This document shows, piece by piece, positions 50,610-59,148 of a stretch of 64,000 bases of DNA. This stretch comes from Clostridium muellerianum (GTDB taxonomy: Bacteria > Bacillota > Clostridia > Clostridiales > Clostridiaceae). The stretch is taken from contig NZ_JABBNI010000065.1 of the NCBI RefSeq assembly GCF_012926525.1, positions 211,056-275,055 on the forward strand, written 5' to 3'. The position numbers and the translations under genes are program-made. The notes under the pieces were generated by a model that saw only the letters and a program-made list of their open reading frames with translations, did not search any database and had not been told where the DNA came from. How positions within the stretch are numbered: position 1 is the first letter of the stretch; every line of letters begins with the position of its first letter.

Positions 50610-50987
50610 ATGAAAAAAATTATTGAATTGGAAACTCTTTATTATAATTATGAAGATGAAGGATTAAGAAATATAATTAATTATTTAGAAGATGGTTTTA
50701 ATAGATTTTCTAATAACATTATGACACGTCAATGTATTCAATCAAGACCAATTTATGTTGATATAATTATGGATAATGAAACACATAATAATGTACAATT
50801 AGCGTTTGTTGACCAAAAATGGTATCCAATAACTAAAATGTGGGTTAGAACAAGTTCAAATCAAGTAAATGTAAAAGAAAAAGTTGAAATAGATACAGAA
50901 AAATATATAGATACTATATATGATATAGAAAATTTAGTAGAATATATTAAAAAAGAAAAATATACACAATATATTCCTATTCGTTAG
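50610..50987 (+). CDS. hypothetical head/neck protein
   Basis: A 125-residue protein 6 nt after the connector gene. It is mixed alpha/beta with a WYPITKMWVRTSSNQ core. By position (connector, this gene, head-closure protein) it is probably part of the neck or a head completion protein. No family is recognised. Confidence 0.5.
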   Translation: MKKIIELETLYYNYEDEGLRNIINYLEDGFNRFSNNIMTRQCIQSRPIYVDIIMDNETHNNVQLAFVDQKWYPITKMWVRTSSNQVNVKEKVEIDTEKYIDTIYDIENLVEYIKKEKYTQYIPIR

Positions 50988-51038
50988 TTACTAGAAGTTA
51001 AGAGGTAAACTGTTTACCTCAACAATATATGCTTCAAA

Positions 51039-51075
51039 TCCAGAGGTGTTTTTATTAGCACTTCTGGATTTTGTG
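51039..51075 (+). terminator. hairpin after the connector genes
   Basis: TCCAGAGGTG/GCACTTCTGGA with a T-rich loop and TTTTGTGTTTT after it. A perfect 19-base palindrome, GAGGTAAAC-T-GTTTACCTC (51002-51020), precedes it. Confidence 0.6.
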
Positions 51076-51199
51076 TTTTAGAGTTATTTTAACTAACACC
51101 AAAATGGGATTAACGTAGAGGTAAATCCGATACCGTTTCAAACGTGAGCCAATTTAAAAGGGGGACGAAATTTAATCCCGCCTGAAAGGAGTTGATATA

Positions 51200-52654
51200 T
51201 TGAATAACATAATTGAAAATATGTATAAAGATAATAAAAGAAGATTTGGTCAAACTGTAAAAGTAACCAGAGCCGACTTCTCGACATTTGATACTATTGT
51301 AATTATTAAAGAATATGATAATGGTAATAATTCTTTAGATGATAAAAGAATACTTGCAGATGTTCAAGACAATATTAGGCAAGGAGATATTATACAATAT
51401 GGAAATAATACATATATAATTTTATTGCAAGAGGAAACTGTAAATAATATATATTGTAAATATGTCGCAAGAAGGTGCGACAATATAATAAAAATGTATA
51501 TAGGTAATAAATTAGCAGAAATACCTTGTGTAATAGAAACAGGAACACAAAATACCACAACGAACCAGTACATGACATTACCAAATGGTAATATAAAAGT
51601 TACTATTCAAGATAATTCTATAACTAAAATGATAAGTAATGATAGAAGATTTTTAATAATGGGTTTGCCTTGGAAGGTTGTAGGATTTACTAGCGAAAAC
51701 AAGGGAGTAAGATATGTTTACGCTGAGAAAACAGAATTTGATAATGCTTATGATGATAAAGAAAATGAGATTGCTGATTATTGGAAGTATAATATTAAGC
51801 ATAATTATAGTATGACTATTGCTGAAGAGAGTATTGAAATAGAAGAAGGAAAGAGTAAACAATTGGTTGTGTCCATAACGGACACAGTAGATAATAATAC
51901 CACTACTTTAGCAAATCCTACTATTATATATACATCTTCAAATACAAATATAGTTACAATAAATAACACAGGAGTTTTAAATGCAGTTGCAGCAGGGGAC
52001 ACTTCAATTAAAGTACAATTTGAAGGTATAGAGAAGATTATTAATATAAAAGTAGTGAAGCCTTTACCAATAGTTGTAACATATCAATTTAAAACTATAA
52101 CATTGGATGGTGTAGCATTAACTACTGATATAACAATGGATAAAGGTACTTCTAAGCAAGTAGTTGTAAAAGAGATAACTAAAACAACTACCCAAGGAAC
52201 TAATGTAACTACCGAAACTATAACTAATCCAGTTGTGGCTTATAGTAGTAATAATAGTAATGTAACTGTAGATAGCACAGGTAAAATTCAAGCGGTTGCA
52301 GCAGGAAGTTCTATTATTACAATTGGCTATGAGAATATTAAGAAGGATATAAATGTTATTATAAATGATGTAGTACAGTTAACAGTAACAGGGAAAACGA
52401 GTGTGGCTCTAGGTAGAAGTACAACATATACATCAAATATGCCTGTTATTTGGAGTGTTGAAGATGTAAACAACTCAACGAAAATTACCACTTGGGTTAC
52501 AATAACATCGCAAAATGACACATCTTGCACTATTAAGGTTACGGATAAGTGGATCTTTGAAGATAGTAAAAGCAAATATTTTAATATTACAGCAGTAAGT
52601 AAAGATAATCCAAACATAAACGCAACTAGTAAAATTAAGATAAGTGCATATTAA
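51200..52654 (+). CDS. head-closure-like protein with Ig-like (BIG2) domains
   Basis: A 484-residue structural protein. Residues 1-190 resemble a phage head-closure or head-tail adaptor domain (KRRFGQTVKVTRADF, RQGDIIQYGNNTYIILLQEE, GLPWKVVGF). Residues about 215-480 are two or three Ig-like BIG2 repeats with IEIEEGKSKQLVV, the VYSS/YTSSNTNIVTINNTGVLNAVAAGDTSIKV consensus and VDSTGKIQAVAAGSSIITI. Ig-fold tails decorate heads or tails and bind carbohydrate. GTGTCC/GGACAC and GTCGC/GCGAC stems lie inside the gene. It is the last gene of element C; TTG 51200 follows AAAGGAG. Confidence 0.75.
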   Translation: MNNIIENMYKDNKRRFGQTVKVTRADFSTFDTIVIIKEYDNGNNSLDDKRILADVQDNIRQGDIIQYGNNTYIILLQEETVNNIYCKYVARRCDNIIKMYIGNKLAEIPCVIETGTQNTTTNQYMTLPNGNIKVTIQDNSITKMISNDRRFLIMGLPWKVVGFTSENKGVRYVYAEKTEFDNAYDDKENEIADYWKYNIKHNYSMTIAEESIEIEEGKSKQLVVSITDTVDNNTTTLANPTIIYTSSNTNIVTINNTGVLNAVAAGDTSIKVQFEGIEKIINIKVVKPLPIVVTYQFKTITLDGVALTTDITMDKGTSKQVVVKEITKTTTQGTNVTTETITNPVVAYSSNNSNVTVDSTGKIQAVAAGSSIITIGYENIKKDINVIINDVVQLTVTGKTSVALGRSTTYTSNMPVIWSVEDVNNSTKITTWVTITSQNDTSCTIKVTDKWIFEDSKSKYFNITAVSKDNPNINATSKIKISAY

Positions 52655-52788
52655 AATTATCATAAAATATATTGATTAATTAATTCTTGAAATGGTATAC
52701 TATAATTGTTAATTTAAGAAATATGTTTAAAGTATATTTTTATTGATATTTAAAATTATTGATATATAAATATCTTCTTAAAACTAGA

Positions 52789-52890
52789 TTAGATATAGTT
52801 TCAAGAAGAATTGTTAATGAAGTTCATGGAGTAAACAGAATTGTTTACGACGTAACTTCAAAACCACCTGCTACTATTGAGTGGAAATAA
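52789..52890 (+). repeat. guaA: 102-bp direct repeat, right copy (guaA 3' end)
   Basis: Matches 8864-8965 with two differences. It ends in GAGTGGAAATAA, so it has lost the exact GAGTGGGAATA core. No upstream GuaA coding is attached. It is the right attachment site of element C and the boundary with host sequence. Confidence 0.93.
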
Positions 52891-52938
52891 AAGTAAGAAT
52901 TTAAAACCTACTAATATCAACGAAATTTGATAAATATG

Positions 52939-52992
52939 AGTACCTATAATGTTTTTCTAAAATAAGAAACATTATAGGTACTATTTTTATTT
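52939..52992 (+). terminator. terminator after the right guaA copy, probably guaA's own
   Basis: AGTACCTATAATGTTT (52939-52954) and AAACATTATAGGTACT (52967-52982), perfect 16-bp stem and ATTTTTATTTTTTT. Confidence 0.85.
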
Positions 52993-53162
52993 TTTTGTAT
53001 TAAATTTTTAAGGTAGATATGAAAAGTAATACTCCTTAATTCATTTATGCACCTCTAAAAAATTAAATAAGCATGAATGTACTAATTCTATTTGGTATAA
53101 TTGTACTTAAATAGAACTAAGGATATTATAAGTCTTTTGATGTAAACATATGGAGGAGTTAA

Positions 53163-53852
53163 ATGGAGAAAATTTTGATTGTGGAAGATGATGAAGACAT
53201 TCGAGATATATTAAAAATATATTTAAAAGCTGAATCCTTCGAAATATGGGAAGCTGAAAATGGCAAACGAGCTTTTGAAATTCTTGAAGATAAAGAGCCG
53301 GATTTAGTTATTTTGGACTTAATGCTGCCGGATATAAATGGGTTAAACATTTGCAAAAGTATACGCACCAAATATAAGTATCCTATAATAATGATCACTG
53401 CAAAGACAGCAGATCAAGATAAAATAGTAGGTCTTACTTATGGTGCAGATGATTATATCACTAAACCTTTTAATCCCCTGGAAGTTATGGCAAGGGTTAA
53501 AGCTCAGCTTAGACGATACAAGGAATATGGAGAAGACACGAAGGAAGATAGCACTATATATTATAAAGGTTTAATCTTAGATAAGAAAAGTAGACATGTT
53601 AATCTAAATGGCAGAGAGTTAAAACTAACACCTACAGAATTTAAACTTCTTGAAACATTATTATTAAATAAAGGACAGGTCCTAAGTGGAGAAAAGTTGC
53701 TTCACTTATTATGGGAAAATGAGTATTATTCAAAATCTACAAATACAGTAACAGTTCATATTCGAAACTTAAGAGAAAAAATGGAGGACTCTTTTGAACA
53801 TCCTCAATATATTAAAACTGTTTGGGGGGTGGGATATATAATTGAAGAATAG
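53163..53852 (+). CDS. OmpR/VanR-type response regulator
   Basis: A 229-residue response regulator. Receiver domain: Asp pair in LIVEDDEDI, phosphoacceptor Asp in LVILDLMLPDINGLN (about residue 52), Lys in DDYITKPFNPLEV. A winged-helix OmpR output domain follows (LKLTPTEFKLLETLLLNKGQVLS ... TVTVHIRNLREKM). It probably controls the ABC exporter operon downstream. The histidine kinase gene starts inside its last codons. Confidence 0.93.
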   Translation: MEKILIVEDDEDIRDILKIYLKAESFEIWEAENGKRAFEILEDKEPDLVILDLMLPDINGLNICKSIRTKYKYPIIMITAKTADQDKIVGLTYGADDYITKPFNPLEVMARVKAQLRRYKEYGEDTKEDSTIYYKGLILDKKSRHVNLNGRELKLTPTEFKLLETLLLNKGQVLSGEKLLHLLWENEYYSKSTNTVTVHIRNLREKMEDSFEHPQYIKTVWGVGYIIEE

Positions 53853-54951
53853 AAAATGGAAATGGAATTATTATATTTTAGCTTTTTTCATATTTATAAT
53901 TTTAATGTTTGTTATTGATTTAAAATTTGAAGGGTTAGTAGCAGAATATTTTCAAAATCAAATATTATTTGACAGTGAAAAAGTATTGTTTTTAGGAGTG
54001 GATCGTTCCAGAGGTATTTTCTATTGGCCGCGGCTTAAAGATATATTAACATTTATAGCTATTTTTGGTTTTCTTATTTTAGAAATTGTTGTTTATTTTA
54101 CATCAAAATATTCAAAGAATAAAGAACGGAAAATGACAATAGATGAGATAGAACAACGTATATCCTTATTAACAAAGGCAGAAGTTCCACAAAAAGTTCA
54201 GGAGTTAAAAATCATTGATTCAGAAATAAGTAATCTTATGCATGAGAATGACCTTGTAAAGCAGGAAATCTCACTAGAGATGAGCAAAAAAAATGACCTT
54301 GTAACTTATTTAGCACATGACTTAAAGACTCCCCTTACAAGCATTATTGGGTATCTCACAATTTTAGATGAATCTGAAATACCGGAGGACGTGCGTAGGG
54401 ACTATATTAAAAAAATTTTGCAAAAAGCCTATAGATTGGAAGATTTAACGAATCAGTTTTTTGATATTACCAGATTTAATCTTCAGGAAATTCCTTTGAA
54501 TAAAAGTTTATTAGATGCAGATTTTCTCCTAGAACAGTTGACAGAGGAACTTTATCCTCTACTTAGGGACAAAAACTTAAAATTTGATGTAAATCTTCCT
54601 TCTAATATGAAGCTTTACGTTGATGGATCACTATTTGCCAGGGTACTTAACAACTTATTAAAGAATGCTATAGCATATAGCCATAAGGATTCTATCATAA
54701 AAATAAATGGAAAAGTTGGAAAATACAGTACACAGTTATTTGTAGAAAATGATGGTGATGTAATAAGTGAGCAGGAATTAAAACTTATATTTGAAAAGTT
54801 TTATAGAAGAGATCAGTCAAGAAGTCAATCAGCTGGAGCAGGACTGGGGCTTGCTATTGCAAGAGAAATTATAGAAAGACATCAGGGATCAATAGAGGCA
54901 GAAAGTAAGAATGGACATACTATATTTACTATTACTCTACCTAATGCATAA
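53842..54951 (+). CDS. VanS-type sensor histidine kinase
   Basis: A 369-residue membrane kinase with two N-terminal transmembrane segments (YILAFFIFIILMFVI, about 11-25; LTFIAIFGFLILEIVVYF, about 70-90), a HisKA domain with the H-box YLAHDLKTPLTSIIGYL (His about 160) and an HATPase domain (NNLLKNAIAYS, GAGLGLAIARE). It overlaps the regulator by 11 nt, starting at TTG 53842. It likely senses cell-wall damage or a peptide, given the linked ABC genes. Confidence 0.9.
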   Translation: MKNRKWKWNYYILAFFIFIILMFVIDLKFEGLVAEYFQNQILFDSEKVLFLGVDRSRGIFYWPRLKDILTFIAIFGFLILEIVVYFTSKYSKNKERKMTIDEIEQRISLLTKAEVPQKVQELKIIDSEISNLMHENDLVKQEISLEMSKKNDLVTYLAHDLKTPLTSIIGYLTILDESEIPEDVRRDYIKKILQKAYRLEDLTNQFFDITRFNLQEIPLNKSLLDADFLLEQLTEELYPLLRDKNLKFDVNLPSNMKLYVDGSLFARVLNNLLKNAIAYSHKDSIIKINGKVGKYSTQLFVENDGDVISEQELKLIFEKFYRRDQSRSQSAGAGLGLAIAREIIERHQGSIEAESKNGHTIFTITLPNA

Positions 54952-55020
54952 TAAATATGATAAATTTTTATATATATTTTTCTTAATAAAATCTTTATAA
55001 TTGCTAAATAATTTATGAAT

Positions 55021-55075
55021 AAACCTTTCTTTTATCTTAGTTATACTTAGGATAAAAGAAAGGTTTTTTATTATA
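55021..55075 (+). terminator. terminator after the kinase gene
   Basis: AAACCTTTCTTTTATC pairs with GATAAAAGAAAGGTTT, then TTTTATTA. Confidence 0.85.
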
Positions 55076-55084
55076 TAACCTTCT

Positions 55085-55330
55085 TAGAGATGAACTAAGA
55101 GGTTATTTCATAATGCATATTTATCAAGTAATTCTTAGAATCAGGTGGAGTTTGCTTATGAGGAATACCTCTCTACATCTGAGTCTTAGAAGAACTTATC
55201 CAGGGACGTAGCTGCTCTTTACTCCCACTTGGAGAAAAGCAGATATCCCAAATCTTTGATTTGGTGATAGTCGCTTTCACAGAGTGTGTGGGAGTATTAG
55301 AGCAGGTAGTCATCGGATAAATTTTGAGGA
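55085..55330 (+). ncRNA. solo structured element, IS200/IS605-end or omega-RNA-like
   Basis: A 245-nt stretch without an ORF that folds well: TGCTCTTTACTCCCAC (about 55212-55227) pairs with GTGGGAGTATTAGAGCA (55288-55304), with CCAAATC-TTT-GATTTGG inside. The 5' part has a TTCTTAGA...TCTTAGAA pairing. This strongly structured, GC-rich island in AT-rich host DNA looks like a transposon-end RNA or a non-autonomous element. A leader of the following ABC operon is the alternative. The family is not identified. Confidence 0.4.
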
Positions 55331-55339
55331 GGAAGAAGC

Positions 55340-56203
55340 ATGAAGTTAACAATCTACAATCTTTCTAAGGAATTTAAAGATTTAAAAGCTGCCTGTAATA
55401 TAAATCTTGAATTTACTCCAGGGATTTGGGGACTTTTGGGACCAAATGGTGCAGGAAAAACTACATTAATGAGAATGTTGGTTGGGAATATAAAGCCAAC
55501 TAGTGGAAGAATAATGCTTAATGATGTAAATATTAATGAACTTAAGTCTACATATCTAGATAAAATAGGATATTTGCCTCAGCAATTTGGATATGATAAA
55601 AATCAGTCAGTGGAAGATTTTCTTCATTATATTGGAGTTTTAAAAGGTATTAATAAAGAGTTAAGAAATGAGAGAATCAGTGAGTTATTAAATCAATTTA
55701 ATTTATTGGAAGTTAGAAAGAAGAAGGTGGATAGGCTTTCAGGAGGTATGAAGCGTAGAGTTGGAATATGTCAAGCTATGTTAAATAATCCTGATATTTT
55801 AATAGTAGATGAACCTACTGCCGGTTTAGATATTGAAGAGAGAAGAAGGTTCCGTCAATACTTAACTGCAATAAGTAAAGAAAAAATTGTTATTTTGTCT
55901 ACGCATATTGTTTCAGACATTGAATTTATTGCTAATTATCTTGTGCTTATGGAAAAAGGTAAAGTAATTGCAGAAGGAGAGAGTCATTCTTTAATTGAAA
56001 CACTTGATGGCAATGTATTTGAAACAGTTGTTTTAGAAAGTGATATGGCAGAGTTAGAAAAAGAATATAGGATTATGAATTTCCGAAATGAAGATAGGGG
56101 ACAGGTTGCAATTCGTTATGTTGCGGATGTTCCTTTGCCAAATAGTAAATTAGTTTCACCTTCTCTTAATGATTTTTATCTTTCAAAAGTGAAGGAGGTA
56201 TAA
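55340..56203 (+). CDS. ABC transporter ATP-binding protein
   Basis: A 287-residue ATPase: Walker A LGPNGAGKTTLMRM (about 35-48), Q-loop YLPQQFGY, signature RLSGGMKRRVGI, Walker B ILIVDEPTAGLD, H-loop LSTHIVSD. It belongs to the ABC-2-type exporter class used in peptide-antibiotic resistance. It precedes two permease genes by 2 nt and 4 nt respectively, an operon, and follows a VanRS-like pair. Confidence 0.94.
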   Translation: MKLTIYNLSKEFKDLKAACNINLEFTPGIWGLLGPNGAGKTTLMRMLVGNIKPTSGRIMLNDVNINELKSTYLDKIGYLPQQFGYDKNQSVEDFLHYIGVLKGINKELRNERISELLNQFNLLEVRKKKVDRLSGGMKRRVGICQAMLNNPDILIVDEPTAGLDIEERRRFRQYLTAISKEKIVILSTHIVSDIEFIANYLVLMEKGKVIAEGESHSLIETLDGNVFETVVLESDMAELEKEYRIMNFRNEDRGQVAIRYVADVPLPNSKLVSPSLNDFYLSKVKEV

Positions 56204-56205
56204 AA

Positions 56206-57432
56206 ATGGAGGTGTTTTTTCAAGAGTTAAAAAGACAGCTTAACTTTAAAAGACTGCTGACATATGTTTTAATTTCAATTATGCTGGCAGGATTATGGGC
56301 GTGGTTTATTGTAGGGGGAGCCACTGAAGATTTTATGCAGACAGGATGTTACAAGGGCTATAAAGGTAAATCAGCAATAGAAGCAGCAGCTAAAGACAGA
56401 AACGTTACTGCTGGAGAAATGACTGAAGATAAATTTCAAAGGGGCTGTGATGCGTTACTTCACTCATTAAAGGGTGACAAGGATAGTGATATTGTGATGA
56501 GTAAAGATTTACTGAAACATGCTGTTTATGCTGATATTTTGGTTATGCAGGAGCTAAGACTTAGGAATATGAGAGGAGAATCTACAAAGGATCTTTTGCA
56601 TATTCAAAAGGATGCGGGAAAGCACTTTTATGAAAATGAAGACTTATATTATCGCAATTATATAGATAAAAATGCACATAACCAAAGAGAAAAGGACTTA
56701 GCTCTGTCAACCTGGCATAAGGCGAAAAAACCTTATATTTATTACAGTGGGTTTAAACAATGGGATGAAGGAATTGGACACATGATGATTTTTTCATTTG
56801 TGCTTATGGTTATGGTAGGGATTTTTGCAGGCTCCATTATAGCGAAGGATAAAGAAAATGGAATGGATGAAATTATAAAAGCTACAACAAAGGGTAGAAA
56901 AAGTCTTACAGCAGCAAAGATTGTTATACCTTGGATTATGGCATCTATTATCTATCTTTGCGGAGTAGGTGTTTATGTTATACTTCTTAATCAGTCATTA
57001 CCTCATGATGCTTTAAATACATCAATACAGGTTTCAGGCAAAAGTTTTTTCCCCTACAATGAAGGAGAATTACTTAAAAAGTTATTTATTTTCGGAGCAG
57101 TAGGAATTTTAACCATAGCAAGCTTTGCTACATGGATTTCATCTATAGTTAAAAAATCATCAAGAGCCATTGAGTTTTGTATATTAACAATATTGGGAGC
57201 TTTTCTTTTTGGTATATTTATCAATATAAATTCTCCTGTTATTAATGTAATTAAGATGTTATTACCAGGAGAAGTAGTATTTTCATATTTAGAATTTGTA
57301 GAATTGGTAAAATTCCCTATGACAACAATTTTGGGAAAAGTTTTTTGGATGCCGTCAATTTTACTTATGGTGAGCGGAATTACATTCTTAATTAGTACAG
57401 TATTCACAGCATTAAACTATAGAAGGAGGTAA
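56206..57432 (+). CDS. ABC-2-type transporter permease
   Basis: A 408-residue membrane protein with an N-terminal transmembrane segment (LLTYVLISIMLAGLWAWFIV), a large external domain (about residues 40-190) and a C-terminal cluster of four or five membrane segments (MIFSFVLMVMVGIFAGSII and following). KATTKGRKSL near 222-232 fits the ABC-2 family. It starts 2 nt after the ATPase gene with AAGGAGGT. A related permease follows. Confidence 0.85.
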   Translation: MEVFFQELKRQLNFKRLLTYVLISIMLAGLWAWFIVGGATEDFMQTGCYKGYKGKSAIEAAAKDRNVTAGEMTEDKFQRGCDALLHSLKGDKDSDIVMSKDLLKHAVYADILVMQELRLRNMRGESTKDLLHIQKDAGKHFYENEDLYYRNYIDKNAHNQREKDLALSTWHKAKKPYIYYSGFKQWDEGIGHMMIFSFVLMVMVGIFAGSIIAKDKENGMDEIIKATTKGRKSLTAAKIVIPWIMASIIYLCGVGVYVILLNQSLPHDALNTSIQVSGKSFFPYNEGELLKKLFIFGAVGILTIASFATWISSIVKKSSRAIEFCILTILGAFLFGIFININSPVINVIKMLLPGEVVFSYLEFVELVKFPMTTILGKVFWMPSILLMVSGITFLISTVFTALNYRRR

Positions 57433-57436
57433 AGAG

Positions 57437-58552
57437 GTGATATATCAAGAATTAAAGCGCCGACTTTTTACAAGGTATGTACTTTTCTCAATAATAGGAA
57501 TGTTTCTTTTAACCGCTGGATTAAGTATAGCACTGATAGGAGGAGAAAAGAATCTACATGAAGTGATGAAAGAAGAGGGTATATATTCAGGTGAAATGAC
57601 TGAAGATAAATTATGGTTGGGGCTTAAAAATGTGAGAGATCAAAAATCAGAGGAAATAAAATATCAACCAATTATAACTTTTATACAGGGTTTAGTGGAG
57701 GTTTACCCTGGAGTGCTTTTCTCTGAAAAAAGAATTCAAGATTACCCTGATGCCTATGCCAAGAATTTTTATGGATGCTGGAGAAAAAAGTCAATTGCAC
57801 TTATAGAAAAAATACCTCAAAAGGATCAGAAAAAGGCATTTAAAGAATTGAACAAGGTAAAAACACCTTTTGTTAAGTATTCTGGATGTTATCTTTGGAA
57901 TTTAGGAATTGATAATCTTAAGTTTCCTTATCTAATAATTATATTCATGGTTGCATTTTTTGCAGCAGCCACCTATTCTGACAGTATGGAAGACGGTAGT
58001 ATGGAAATTATTTATGCAACAAAATTAGGAAAAAAGATGATGTTTCTTCGTCTTTTGCCAATTATGATATATGGTCTATTGTTAACATTGGTAGCAACAC
58101 TTAGTACAGTGTTAATTCTAGGTTCGGTTACAGGATTTCAAACTTTGGAGAGTAGTTTGAAAGTATTTGCATTATTTTCTATAGGGAACTTTACATTAGG
58201 AGATGGAATACTTTTGATGTTTGTAAGTGAACTTTTAGGAGTGCTGGCTTTAACGACTGTTATGGGATGGATATCATATAAAACAGCAAATACAAGTTTG
58301 GCTACAGTAATGGGAATTGCAATAAATGTTTTTTACATCATTATGGCTTTATTCATAAAGGTGCCATGGGAATTCTCTCAACTTATATTAAATGCATTTC
58401 CAATGGCATCATCACAGGTGATACGTGAAGTGTCTGGATTTTGTTTTGATATGTCAATTTGGCGACCATACGCAGTTATGGTGAATATGGTTGTGGTATT
58501 CATTGGATTTGGTATGTTACTCAATTATGCAATTTGCAAAAAGAAAATATAA
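57437..58552 (+). CDS. second ABC-2-type transporter permease
   Basis: A 371-residue permease sharing the layout of the previous gene: one N-terminal transmembrane segment, an external domain (GEKNLHEVMKEEGIYSGEMTEDKLW), then a C-terminal membrane cluster (YLIIIFMVAFFAAATYSD; IIYATKLGKKMM). Both have the ...YxGEMTEDK... motif, so they are paralogues that would form a heterodimer. The start is GTG 57437 with GGAGGTAAAGAGG before it. Confidence 0.85.
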   Translation: MIYQELKRRLFTRYVLFSIIGMFLLTAGLSIALIGGEKNLHEVMKEEGIYSGEMTEDKLWLGLKNVRDQKSEEIKYQPIITFIQGLVEVYPGVLFSEKRIQDYPDAYAKNFYGCWRKKSIALIEKIPQKDQKKAFKELNKVKTPFVKYSGCYLWNLGIDNLKFPYLIIIFMVAFFAAATYSDSMEDGSMEIIYATKLGKKMMFLRLLPIMIYGLLLTLVATLSTVLILGSVTGFQTLESSLKVFALFSIGNFTLGDGILLMFVSELLGVLALTTVMGWISYKTANTSLATVMGIAINVFYIIMALFIKVPWEFSQLILNAFPMASSQVIREVSGFCFDMSIWRPYAVMVNMVVVFIGFGMLLNYAICKKKI

Positions 58553-58599
58553 TTAAATAATTTTCTAAAATTGTATACTATTTGGAGATATTAACCAAT

Positions 58600-58695
58600 A
58601 TGCCTAAGTTGAGAATTTTAGAATTGAATGAAGTAAAGCTTAAAGATAATGATGATTTTGAGAAAATTTTAAATTTAAAACAATTATCAACTTAG
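58600..58695 (+). pseudogene. short leucine-rich remnant
   Basis: A 31-codon ORF (PKLRILELNEVKLKDNDDF, then LNLKQLST) that reads like the end of a leucine-rich-repeat protein. No start of a larger gene is seen. It lies in the long intergenic region 58553-59148, which otherwise holds a terminator and AT-rich promoter sequence. Confidence 0.35.
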
Positions 58696-58841
58696 TGAGT
58701 GGAGAGTAAAGAAAGCAAACAATTGTTCTAAGTAAACATTTACAAAAAATTTAAAAAAAGTAAACAGCTAATACAAAACTAGAGCATAAAATAATAAGTG
58801 CCCTAAGTTATTAAACTTAGTGAAACAAAAGCTGACTTTTT

Positions 58842-58876
58842 ATCAGGCATTAGTGATTTCACTAATGCCTGATTCT
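58842..58876 (+). terminator. terminator hairpin
   Basis: ATCAGGCATTAGTGA and TCACTAATGCCTGAT, 15-bp near-perfect stem. It may end the ABC operon about 290 nt downstream of its last gene. Confidence 0.8.
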
Positions 58877-59148
58877 ATTAAAAAAGTAATTAGTTATTTG
58901 GGATATTTTAAAAATATAGTATATATAATGAAAAAATGCTAGGGAATCATTATTCTTATTTAAAAACCCTTATTTTATATCATAAGTTCATTAGTTGCAA
59001 CAAAATAATACAAAAATAGGGTTATTTTTTAAACTAAGAACATAAAACCATATTACTTAAATAATTTATATGATATAATAATAAAAAATATTAATTGATT
59101 TTTATACTAATTTAAAGTAAATAAGCTTATTATATTGGAGGAATTATT

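Noticed and set aside
55085..55330. A T-box or known metabolite riboswitch for the ABC operon
   Set aside because: No T-box sequence or known aptamer is apparent, and the element ends before the ribosome site without a clear terminator switch.
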